From Immundisolibacteraceae bacterium (lineage in GTDB: Bacteria; Pseudomonadota; Gammaproteobacteria; Immundisolibacterales; Immundisolibacteraceae): DNA of 10,528 bases. Location of the stretch: positions 1-10,528 of the forward strand of contig JAESTY010000019.1 in assembly GCA_016763355.1 (NCBI GenBank). Reading direction: 5' to 3'. This document shows, in pieces, positions 1 to 5,692 of this stretch (position 1 is the stretch's first letter; each line of letters opens with the position of its first letter). The position numbers and the translations under genes were made by a program. The notes below the pieces were generated by a model. It was not told the origin of the DNA and searched no databases. It saw only the letters and a list, made by a program, of their open reading frames with translations.

Positions 1-69
1 CGTCCGGCGATGGTCGTGGTCAGCAAGGCGCCCGCCGACGCGCCGCCTTCTATCGATGAGAAGGCTTGA
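1..69 (+). CDS. grpE: GrpE nucleotide exchange factor, C-terminal end (partial)
   Basis: The first 22 codons in frame 1 read RPAMVVVSKAPADAPPSIDEKA and then stop at TGA (67-69). An R-x-A-M-V-x-V-x-K string is typical of the last beta strand of GrpE, where E. coli has RAAMVTVAKAKA. GrpE is the cytoplasmic nucleotide exchange factor that releases ADP from DnaK, and its position just upstream of dnaK on the same strand fits. Most of the gene lies outside the window, so domains and start cannot be judged. The tail is somewhat longer and more Ala/Pro-rich than in E. coli. The stop codon lies inside the -35 element of the dnaK heat-shock promoter. The call rests on a short match plus synteny. Confidence 0.85.
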   Translation, partial: RPAMVVVSKAPADAPPSIDEKA

Positions 70-92
70 AATCGGCATACCCATCCCCATCT
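65..92 (+). promoter_or_regulatory. sigma-32 (RpoH) heat-shock promoter for dnaK
   Basis: CTTGAAA at 65-71 and CCCCATCT at 85-92 are separated by 13 nt. This matches the E. coli sigma-32 consensus (CTTGAAA, 13-15 nt, CCCCATNT) at every defined position. Transcription should start near base 98-100, giving a dnaK 5' leader of about 70 nt. The -35 element overlaps the grpE stop codon (67-69), so dnaK can be induced independently of read-through from grpE. Confidence 0.88.
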
Positions 93-108
93 GGTAGCCA
101 AGCGTTTT

Positions 109-133
109 TGTGTTACCCGCAGCCGGTAAAACA
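109..133 (+). other. possible hairpin in the dnaK 5' leader
   Basis: TGTGTTACC (109-117) can pair with GGTAAAACA (125-133) with a single G-A mismatch, closing a 7-nt loop. It lies in the predicted untranslated leader between the sigma-32 start point and the dnaK ribosome binding site (AGGAGAG, 154-160). It does not cover the ribosome binding site. It may be chance or a modest mRNA structure. Confidence 0.3.
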
Positions 134-168
134 GGCGCGGACCAATCGAAATTAGGAGAGCGAATTAA

Positions 169-2112
169 ATGGGCAAGATCATTGGTATCGACCTGGGAAC
201 CACCAACTCCTGCGTCTCGATCCTGGAAAACGGCAAGGCCAAGGTTATTGAGAATGCCGAAGGCGGCCGTACCACCCCGTCGATCATCGCGTATGCGAAC
301 GACGGCGAAATCCTGGTTGGCCAGTCGGCCAAGCGTCAGGCCGTGACCAACCCGCACAACACCCTGTATGCGGTGAAGCGTCTGATCGGTCGTCGGTTTG
401 AGGATGATGCGGTCCAGCAAGACATCTCGATGGTGCCTTACAAAATTGTCAAAGCCGATAACGGTGATGCCTGGGTGGAGGCGAATGGCAAAAAGATGTC
501 CGCGCCGGAAGTATCTGCTCGCGTGCTGCAGAAGATGAAAAAAACCGCCGAAGATTATCTGGGCGAAGAAGTCACGGAAGCGGTGATTACCGTACCGGCT
601 TATTTTGATGACTCTCAGCGTCAGGCCACCAAAGATGCGGGTCGAATTGCCGGTCTTGAAGTGAAACGCATCATCAATGAGCCAACCGCCGCGGCGTTGG
701 CCTTTGGTATGGATAAAAAAGAAGGTGATTCCACCATTGCGGTGTTCGATTTAGGTGGTGGCACCTTTGATATCTCGATTATCGAAATTGCTGAAGTTGA
801 TGGTGAGCATCAGTTTGAAGTGCTCTCTACCAATGGCGATACCTTTCTCGGTGGTGAAGATTTCGATATACGGTTGATGAATTTTCTTGCCGATGAATTT
901 CAGAAAGATAACAGCATGGATCTGCGCAACGATCCATTGGCGCTGCAGCGGCTCAAAGAAGCTGCTGAAAAAGCCAAGATTGAACTCAGTTCATCGCAGG
1001 CCACGGACGTTAATTTGCCCTACATCACCGCTGATGCGACTGGTCCCAAGCACCTTAACGTCAAGTTGACACGGGCCAAGCTTGAGTCTTTGGTAGAAGA
1101 TCTGGTTGAACGTAGTCTTGAGCCTTGTCGGGTTGCGATTAAGGACGCCGGCCTTTCGGCCAGCGGTATTGATGAGATCATTCTGGTCGGTGGTCAGACC
1201 CGTATGCCTAAAGTGCAGGAAGCTGTTAAAGAACTATTTGGTAAGGAGCCTCGCAAGGATGTGAATCCGGATGAAGCAGTTGCGGTTGGTGCTGCGGTGC
1301 AGGGCGCCGTGCTCGGTGGCGAAGTCACCGATGTGTTGCTGCTGGATGTGACTCCACTGTCCCTGGGTATCGAAACCATGGGTGGGGTGATGACTAAGCT
1401 GATTGAGAAAAACACCACTATTCCAACTCGTGCGGATCAGGTTTTCTCGACGGCTGATGACAACCAGAACGCGGTTACCGTGCACGTGTTGCAGGGTGAG
1501 CGCGAGCTGGCCAGTGGTAATAAATCGCTCGGCCAGTTCAACCTGGAAGACATTCCACCGGCACCTCGTGGCACGCCACAGATTGAAGTGGTCTTTGACC
1601 TGGATGCCAACGGTATCCTCAATGTATCCGCCACCGATAAAGCCACTGGCAAGCAGCAGACGATTGTTATCAAGTCTTCCAGTGGCCTCAGTGACGAAGA
1701 AATTCAGGCGATGGTCAATGATGCCGAAGCTCATGCGGATGAAGATCGTAAAACCGTTGAGCTAGTTTCGGCCCGCAATGCGGCTGATGGTGCAATTCAC
1801 ACCGTACGCAAGACCATTACCGACCTGGGCGATGATGCCGATGCGGCCGACGTGACTGCTGCAGAAGATGCCATCAAGGTTGTCGAAGAGAGTCTTGAAG
1901 CGGGTGATAAAGAGGCAATCGAGGCGGCGACCGGTGAGTTGATGACCGCTGCTCAGAAACTGGCTGAAAAACTTTACGCCAAAGAAGCTGAAGCTGCTGG
2001 TGGTGAAACCCCGGGTGGTGAAGGCGGTAATGTAGTTGATGGCGACGTGGTCGATGCTGAATTTGAAGAAGTCGAAGACGAACCTAAAGACGAACCTAAA
2101 GAGGATAAATAG
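169..2112 (+). CDS. dnaK: Chaperone protein DnaK (Hsp70)
   Basis: This is the ATP-dependent Hsp70 chaperone that binds exposed hydrophobic segments of unfolded proteins in the cytoplasm, working with DnaJ and GrpE. The 647-residue product has the ATPase signature IGIDLGTTNS at residues 5-14. The phosphate-binding stretch FDLGGGTFD spans 193-201 and includes Thr199, the autophosphorylated residue in E. coli. VGGQTRMP lies near 340-347 and the interdomain linker DVLLLDVTPLSLG at 388-400. A beta-sandwich substrate domain and an alpha-helical lid follow. The ATG at 169 is preceded by AGGAGAG (154-160) and gives the standard N terminus. The C terminus continues past the usual DAEFEEV motif with an acidic tail containing the repeat DEPKDEPK, making it slightly longer than the 638-residue E. 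coli protein. Third-position GC falls along the first third of the gene. The gene is intact and its identity is essentially certain. Confidence 0.98.
   Translation: MGKIIGIDLGTTNSCVSILENGKAKVIENAEGGRTTPSIIAYANDGEILVGQSAKRQAVTNPHNTLYAVKRLIGRRFEDDAVQQDISMVPYKIVKADNGDAWVEANGKKMSAPEVSARVLQKMKKTAEDYLGEEVTEAVITVPAYFDDSQRQATKDAGRIAGLEVKRIINEPTAAALAFGMDKKEGDSTIAVFDLGGGTFDISIIEIAEVDGEHQFEVLSTNGDTFLGGEDFDIRLMNFLADEFQKDNSMDLRNDPLALQRLKEAAEKAKIELSSSQATDVNLPYITADATGPKHLNVKLTRAKLESLVEDLVERSLEPCRVAIKDAGLSASGIDEIILVGGQTRMPKVQEAVKELFGKEPRKDVNPDEAVAVGAAVQGAVLGGEVTDVLLLDVTPLSLGIETMGGVMTKLIEKNTTIPTRADQVFSTADDNQNAVTVHVLQGERELASGNKSLGQFNLEDIPPAPRGTPQIEVVFDLDANGILNVSATDKATGKQQTIVIKSSSGLSDEEIQAMVNDAEAHADEDRKTVELVSARNAADGAIHTVRKTITDLGDDADAADVTAAEDAIKVVEESLEAGDKEAIEAATGELMTAAQKLAEKLYAKEAEAAGGETPGGEGGNVVDGDVVDAEFEEVEDEPKDEPKEDK
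2077..2100 (+). repeat. 12-bp tandem duplication in the dnaK 3' end
   Basis: GACGAACCTAAA occurs twice head to tail at 2077-2088 and 2089-2100 with no mismatch. It encodes DEPK-DEPK in the acidic DnaK tail. The repeat is in frame, so it only lengthens the disordered C terminus. Confidence 0.9.
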
Positions 2113-2123
2113 TCCCGAAGCAG

Positions 2124-2170
2124 AAACTGTTGAAGGGTGGCTAAGTGGCTCTTCAACGGTTTAATTTTTT
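2124..2170 (+). terminator. intrinsic terminator after dnaK
   Basis: The arm at 2124-2135 (AAACTGTTGAAG) pairs with 2151-2162 (CTTCAACGGTTT) over 12 bp with one T-G wobble. Two more pairs can form inside. The base of the stem is followed by AA and then six T residues (2165-2170), the classic Rho-independent layout. It begins 11 nt after the dnaK stop codon. It should end a share of dnaK transcripts before dnaJ, giving more DnaK than DnaJ; that outcome is inference. Confidence 0.75.
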
Positions 2171-2204
2171 AAACGCCGCCCGTCTTTTTGACGGGGGGCG
2201 TTTA
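2170..2204 (+). other. second long hairpin in the dnaK-dnaJ gap
   Basis: The arm AAACGCCGCCCGTC (2171-2184) pairs with GACGGGGGGCGTTT (2190-2203) around a TTTTT loop, with one G-G mismatch. T2170 and A2204 add a further pair. The stem is very GC-rich. It starts where the T tract of the preceding terminator ends, so the two structures are directly adjacent. The 3' side reads ATGCGTTT and lacks a clean T tract. It may be a back-up terminator, a barrier to 3' exonucleases protecting dnaK mRNA, or a processing site. Confidence 0.7.
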
Positions 2205-2234
2205 TGCGTTTCGGGCGGGTAATTTTTGCTAAGT

Positions 2235-2257
2235 AAGCTCTGACAGGTTCGGAGCTT
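2235..2257 (+). other. small hairpin just upstream of the dnaJ ribosome binding site
   Basis: AAGCTCTGA (2235-2243) pairs with TCGGAGCTT (2249-2257) over 9 bp with one T-G wobble and a 5-nt loop. It ends 8 nt before the AAAGG (2265-2269) that probably serves as the dnaJ ribosome binding site. No convincing sigma-70 or sigma-32 promoter was seen between the second hairpin and dnaJ. CTGACA (2240-2245) with TAATAA (2261-2266) is too weak and too closely spaced to call. Confidence 0.4.
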
Positions 2258-2281
2258 CGGTAATAAAGGTCGATCAACAGA

Positions 2282-3373
2282 ATGTCTAAACGGGATTGTT
2301 ACGAAATATTGGGCGTCAGCCGTGATGCAGATGATGCGGTCATCAAGAAGGCCTATCGTCGTCTGGCGATGAAACATCACCCGGACAGAAACCCGGATAG
2401 TCCAGATGCGGAAGAGAAATTTAAAGAAGCTCAGGGCGCATATGACATTTTGTCTGATGATCAGAAGCGCGCTCGCTACGATCAGTATGGTTATCAGGGC
2501 CTTGAAGGCCAGGGTGGCGGAGGCGGTGGTGGTGGCTTCGGTGATATCTTTGGCGATGTTTTTAGCGATATTTTTGGTGGTGGTCGCAGTGGCCCCGCCC
2601 GTGGCGCAGACCTGAAATATGATCTGGAAGTTTCTTTAGAAGAGGCGGCCAGTGGTTTTACCAAAAAAATTGATATCCCCAAACGGGTTGCTTGCGGTAC
2701 CTGTCACGGCAGCGGTGCTAAGAAGGGTAGCAAGCCGGTGACCTGTGGCACCTGTGCCGGAGTCGGTCAGGTGCGCATGCAGCAAGGGTTTTTCTCTGTA
2801 CAGCAGGCTTGTCCGACCTGTCGGGGTAAAGGTCAGATAATCAAAAACCCCTGTGGAAAATGTCGCGGTAACGGCCTGGTGCAGGAAACTAAAACCCTGT
2901 CGGTGAAAATCCCAGCCGGTGTCGATACCGGTGACCGAATCCGGCTCACGGGTGAAGGTGAAGGTGGCGAAGCCGGTGCTCCGGCCGGGGATCTTTATGT
3001 GGAAACCCATGTGCGGCCCCACGAAATTTTTCAGCGCGATGGCAACAACTTGCATACCGAAGTACCGATTGGTTTTGTAACCGCGGCACTGGGCGGCGAT
3101 ATGCAGATACCCAGTTTAAGTGGTCGATTGAAACTGGTTATTCCGGCTGAGACCCAGAGCGGCCGGGTATTCCGGTTACGAGGTAAAGGCGTTCCGTCGG
3201 TACGAGGCGCTGGGGTTGGTGATCTGTTTTGTCGGGTAGTGGTAGAAACTCCGGTTAACCTTTCTGACCAGCAGAAATCATTGTTACGTGAACTAGGTGA
3301 TAGTTTTGGTGATCAGCACCGTCCCCAGGAAAGTTCCTGGTTTGATCGGGTGAAATCGTTTTTTGAGGGCTAA
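2282..3373 (+). CDS. dnaJ: Chaperone protein DnaJ (class I Hsp40)
   Basis: DnaJ is the cytoplasmic co-chaperone that delivers unfolded proteins to DnaK and stimulates its ATPase. The 363-residue product has all class I parts in order. The J domain (about 1-70) carries HPD at 33-35. A Gly/Phe linker with a run of glycines spans about 76-104. Four CXXCXGXG zinc-binding repeats begin at C138, C155, C177 and C191. C-terminal substrate-binding domains start near 200, with KIPAGVDTGDRIRL matching E. coli closely. The ATG at 2282 gives the expected MSKRDCYEILGV N terminus; AAAGG at 2265-2269 is a rather distant ribosome binding site. The second zinc repeat reads CGTCAGVG, keeping every cysteine and glycine. 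It is slightly shorter than the 376-residue E. coli protein, mostly in the linker and tail. Only 4 nt separate it from dapB. Confidence 0.98.
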   Translation: MSKRDCYEILGVSRDADDAVIKKAYRRLAMKHHPDRNPDSPDAEEKFKEAQGAYDILSDDQKRARYDQYGYQGLEGQGGGGGGGGFGDIFGDVFSDIFGGGRSGPARGADLKYDLEVSLEEAASGFTKKIDIPKRVACGTCHGSGAKKGSKPVTCGTCAGVGQVRMQQGFFSVQQACPTCRGKGQIIKNPCGKCRGNGLVQETKTLSVKIPAGVDTGDRIRLTGEGEGGEAGAPAGDLYVETHVRPHEIFQRDGNNLHTEVPIGFVTAALGGDMQIPSLSGRLKLVIPAETQSGRVFRLRGKGVPSVRGAGVGDLFCRVVVETPVNLSDQQKSLLRELGDSFGDQHRPQESSWFDRVKSFFEG

Positions 3374-3377
3374 TTAG

Positions 3378-4217
3378 ATGGCCAACATAGAGTTTTCCAG
3401 CAATAACAAACCGGTCAGCGTTGCCATTAGTGGTGGGGCCGGCCGCATGGGTCGTACCTTGATCGAGGCCTGTCAGGCCAGTGATCAGGTCGCGCTGGGT
3501 GCGGTGATTGAACATAGTGGTCACGGCCTGCTGGGCCAGGATGTGGGCGAAATTGCTGGTATTGGCCGTTTAGATATCAGTTTGGGCGAAGGCGTTTTAT
3601 CGGCGGTTGATCAGTTTGATCTGCTGATTGAGTTTACTCGCCCGGAGGCGACGCTAGAAAATCTGCGCCATTGCCGTGACCATGGCAAAGCGATGGTGAT
3701 TGGCACTACCGGTTTAACGCCATCACAAATCGAGGAACTGACTCGAATTGCTGAAGATATTCCGGTCATGTTTGCACCGAATATGAGTGTCGGCGTGAAT
3801 GTGATGCTGAATTTGCTACGCACTGCTGCTGCCGCTCTTGGCGATGAATATGATGTGGAAATTATCGAGGCTCATCATCGACATAAAGTCGATGCCCCCT
3901 CCGGCACTGCCCTGAAAATGGGTGAAGTGGTTGCCGATGCGTTGGGCAGAGATCTGAAACAGTGTGCGGTTTATGGTCGAGAAGGCCAGACCGGTGCACG
4001 TGACCCCTCCACGATTGGCTTTGCCACCATCCGAGGTGGGGACGTGGTTGGCGACCACACGGTGTTGTTTGCCAGTGAAGGCGAGCGTGTTGAACTGACC
4101 CATAAAGCGTCGAGTCGAATGACCTTTGCTGCCGGTGCGGTGCGTGCCGCTAGCTGGTTATCCGGTAAGCCAGCCGGGCTCTACTCGATGCAGGATGTTC
4201 TCGGGTTGAATAGTTAG
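3378..4217 (+). CDS. dapB: 4-hydroxy-tetrahydrodipicolinate reductase (DapB)
   Basis: DapB catalyses the NAD(P)H-dependent reduction in the diaminopimelate pathway, which supplies lysine and the peptidoglycan cross-linking amino acid. The 279-residue product has the dinucleotide-binding loop GGAGRMG at 19-25. The catalytic signature EAHHRHKVDAPSGTA spans 164-178; His166 and Lys170 correspond to E. coli His159 and Lys163. Strings FAPNMSVGVN and GFATIRGGDVVGDHTV are also typical. The ATG at 3378 lies 4 nt after the dnaJ stop, with GAGGG (3365-3369) inside the dnaJ end as ribosome binding site, so co-transcription and probable translational coupling with dnaJ are likely. The N terminus is a few residues longer than in E. 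coli (273 residues); no better internal start is obvious. The downstream neighbour carA follows the order known from Pseudomonas. Confidence 0.98.
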   Translation: MANIEFSSNNKPVSVAISGGAGRMGRTLIEACQASDQVALGAVIEHSGHGLLGQDVGEIAGIGRLDISLGEGVLSAVDQFDLLIEFTRPEATLENLRHCRDHGKAMVIGTTGLTPSQIEELTRIAEDIPVMFAPNMSVGVNVMLNLLRTAAAALGDEYDVEIIEAHHRHKVDAPSGTALKMGEVVADALGRDLKQCAVYGREGQTGARDPSTIGFATIRGGDVVGDHTVLFASEGERVELTHKASSRMTFAAGAVRAASWLSGKPAGLYSMQDVLGLNS

Positions 4218-4236
4218 CCGAGTGATGAAGGCACGG

Positions 4237-4269
4237 TTTGGGTGACTTGTTTGGTTGTTGTCACCCAGA
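4237..4269 (+). other. hairpin 20 nt after dapB
   Basis: TGGGTGAC (4239-4246) pairs perfectly with GTCACCCA (4260-4267). Two outer pairs, one a wobble, extend it to 4237-4269, and the loop is 13 nt. No T tract follows, so it is not a classic Rho-independent terminator. It could stabilise the 3' end of dapB mRNA. Part of its arm and loop (4246-4257) is complementary to 4308-4319. Confidence 0.55.
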
Positions 4270-4275
4270 GACATC

Positions 4276-4304
4276 TAGACCGGCTCTAGCTGGAAGAGTA
4301 AAAT
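4276..4304 (+). promoter_or_regulatory. candidate sigma-70 promoter for carAB
   Basis: TAGACC (4276-4281, 4 of 6 to the -35 consensus) and TAAAAT (4299-4304, 5 of 6 to the -10 consensus) are separated by exactly 17 nt. The predicted start near 4311 would give a leader of about 220 nt before carA. A second possible -10, TATAAG at 4451-4456, has no good -35 partner. Both lie upstream of the terminator at 4470-4506. This is a by-eye consensus match only. Confidence 0.4.
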
Positions 4305-4469
4305 ACCCGACCAAACGAGCATATGAGAAAAGCCTAGGCAGTTGTCCGAGTTTTTTTAAACCCCGACGAGCCAGCGGCCGATATTGATTACCAAGCTCAG
4401 AAGCATCCGTAATCTACATTTCGGTACCAACATTCCGAAGGATCTTTGAATATAAGATCTAATTAATTC

Positions 4470-4506
4470 AAAAAACGGGGTCTCCTTATGGGATATCCCG
4501 TTTTTT
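4470..4506 (+). terminator. strong intrinsic terminator in the carA leader (putative attenuator)
   Basis: The left arm AAAAAACGGGGT (4470-4481) pairs with the right arm ATCCCGTTTTTT (4495-4506), with one G-T wobble. Past a C-T mismatch, TCC (4483-4485) pairs with GGA (4491-4493) around a 5-nt loop. The T6 tract forms the 3' side of the stem and can act as the terminator U tract; the matching A tract makes the element bidirectional. The carA start codon is only 27 nt further on, which leaves no room for a promoter of normal layout. It may end the dnaJ-dapB transcript, attenuate carAB, or both. Confidence 0.85.
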
Positions 4507-4533
4507 CTACGCCTGTTACAGCTGGAGGCTTTC

Positions 4534-5691
4534 TTGCAACAACCCGCTATCCTCGCCCTCGCGGACGGCACTATCTACACAGGCATCAGTATCGGCGCGG
4601 CCGGTCAAAGTGTTGGTGAGGTGGTCTTTAATACTGCGCTGACCGGTTATCAGGAAATATTGACTGACCCTTCCTACCGCAGGCAGCTGGTTACCCTGAC
4701 CTATCCCCATATTGGTAACGTGGGTTGGAATCTGGAAGACCAGGAATCGACCCAGATTCACGCTGCCGGCTTGATTATTCGTGATTTGCCAGTCAAGCCT
4801 CGTAACTGGCGTTCTGAAGTCTCACTCTCCGATCAGTTGCAGGCCGAGGGTGTGGTCGCTATTAGTGATATCGATACCCGTGCCCTGACCCGACGCCTTC
4901 GAGAAGGTGGCGCTCAAAACGGTTGTCTCTATGCCGGTGATGATGCTCATAGCGATGTTGCAAAACAGGAAGCGATCGCAGCGGCGAAGCAGTTTGCTGG
5001 TCTGCTGGGCATGGATTTAGCCCAGGAAGTGACCTGTGACGCAGAAACTGTCTGGCAAGGTGGTAGTTGGCAATTAGGCAATGGTTTCCAGGTCAGTGAC
5101 GAGAGTCGTTTCAAAGTGGTCGCCTATGATTTTGGTGCCAAAAACAATATTTTGCGTCTGCTGGTCGACCGGGGTTGTGAGGTGATTCGAGTGCCTGCGA
5201 CGACGCCGGCTGCAACCGTATTGGCGATGAATCCCGATGGCGTGTTTCTGTCCAACGGTCCGGGAGATCCGGAACCCTGTGATTATGCAATCACGGCCAT
5301 TGGCGAATTGCTGGCTAAAAAAATACCGATGTTCGGTATCTGTCTGGGCCACCAGTTATTAGCGCTGGCAGCAGGCGCAACCACGGAGAAAATGAAGTTT
5401 GGCCATCACGGCGCCAATCACCCGGTACAGGACCTGGCTACCAAAGCGGTGGCGATTACCAGTCAGAACCACGGTTTTACGGTCTCAGATCAGAACCTAC
5501 CAGAGCACCTAGCGGTCACACACCGGTCTTTATTTGATCAATCCATTCAGGGTGTTCGGCATTTGCAGGCCCCTGCGTTTGGCTTTCAGGGTCACCCGGA
5601 GGCCAGTCCTGGCCCCCACGATGTGGCTGGGCTGTTCGATCAGTTTGCTGAACTGATGGCCGAATTCTCCTCTTCAGTTGCCGGGAAATAA
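4534..5691 (+). CDS. carA: Carbamoyl-phosphate synthase small (glutaminase) subunit
   Basis: CarA hydrolyses glutamine and passes ammonia to CarB, which makes carbamoyl phosphate for arginine and pyrimidine synthesis in the cytoplasm. The 385-residue product has the CarA N-terminal domain, with VGEVVFNTALTGYQEILTDP at about 27-46. A class I glutamine amidotransferase domain runs from about 193. Its catalytic triad is visible: Cys270 in GICLGHQ, and His354 and Glu356 in GHPEASPG, equivalent to E. coli Cys269, His353 and Glu355. The start is TTG at 4534, placed 5 nt after GGAGG (4524-4528). It aligns with the E. coli start, itself a UUG, and no ATG exists nearby in frame. The stop at 5689-5691 is 1 nt before the carB start. 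The terminator just upstream suggests regulated transcription. Identity is certain; the start is well supported. Confidence 0.97.
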   Translation: MQQPAILALADGTIYTGISIGAAGQSVGEVVFNTALTGYQEILTDPSYRRQLVTLTYPHIGNVGWNLEDQESTQIHAAGLIIRDLPVKPRNWRSEVSLSDQLQAEGVVAISDIDTRALTRRLREGGAQNGCLYAGDDAHSDVAKQEAIAAAKQFAGLLGMDLAQEVTCDAETVWQGGSWQLGNGFQVSDESRFKVVAYDFGAKNNILRLLVDRGCEVIRVPATTPAATVLAMNPDGVFLSNGPGDPEPCDYAITAIGELLAKKIPMFGICLGHQLLALAAGATTEKMKFGHHGANHPVQDLATKAVAITSQNHGFTVSDQNLPEHLAVTHRSLFDQSIQGVRHLQAPAFGFQGHPEASPGPHDVAGLFDQFAELMAEFSSSVAGK

Positions 5692-5692
5692 C

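Larger units (their letters stand above)
4218..4533 (+). other. 316-bp non-coding dapB-carA region / carA leader
   Basis: No convincing gene lies here on either strand. Contents in order: a hairpin (4237-4269); a small inverted repeat CTAGA-CCGGC-TCTAG (4275-4289); a candidate sigma-70 promoter (4276-4304); the palindrome GCCTAGGC (4332-4339); a T7 run (4351-4357); an inverted repeat TTCGG/CCGAA (4420-4424/4435-4439); an AT-rich stretch with GATCTT/AAGATC (4441-4459); and the terminator hairpin (4470-4506). The carA ribosome binding site TGGAGG is at 4523-4528. Two minor reading frames, ATG at 4323 (MRKA then stop) and TTG at 4384 (21 codons, ending 4449), lack clear ribosome binding sites and are not called as genes. 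Confidence 0.8.

Noticed and set aside
110..346. 78-codon plus-strand frame overlapping the dnaK start
   Set aside because: It is out of frame with dnaK, composition-driven and resembles no protein; dnaK explains the region.
1234..1734. 166-codon open frame on the minus strand inside dnaK
   Set aside because: It lies fully antisense to a conserved gene, has no recognisable domain or ribosome binding site, and long antisense frames are a known by-product of Hsp70 coding sequences.
4323..4337. ATG frame MRKA then stop, as a carA leader peptide
   Set aside because: Only four codons, no clear ribosome binding site, and no run of arginine or other regulatory codons near the terminator.
4384..4449. 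21-codon TTG frame as a carA leader peptide
   Set aside because: The weak start, the lack of a good ribosome binding site and the absence of a diagnostic codon run make it unconvincing without conservation data.
4445..4462. Complete ArgR box
   Set aside because: The left half TGAAT is present but the right half at the required spacing matches ATTCA at only two of five positions.
4218..4533. tRNA, PyrR-type or T-box element in the dapB-carA gap
   Set aside because: No cloverleaf arms, T-loop, PyrR-binding consensus or T-box motif could be found by eye.
4356..4571. 71-codon minus-strand frame spanning the carA leader
   Set aside because: It runs antisense through the terminator and the start of carA, with no family resemblance and no ribosome binding site noticed; the non-coding reading is better.
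5678..5692. TTG at 5678 as the carB start
   Set aside because: It would add five non-conserved residues and overlap carA; the GTG at 5693 matches the E. coli N terminus and exact length.
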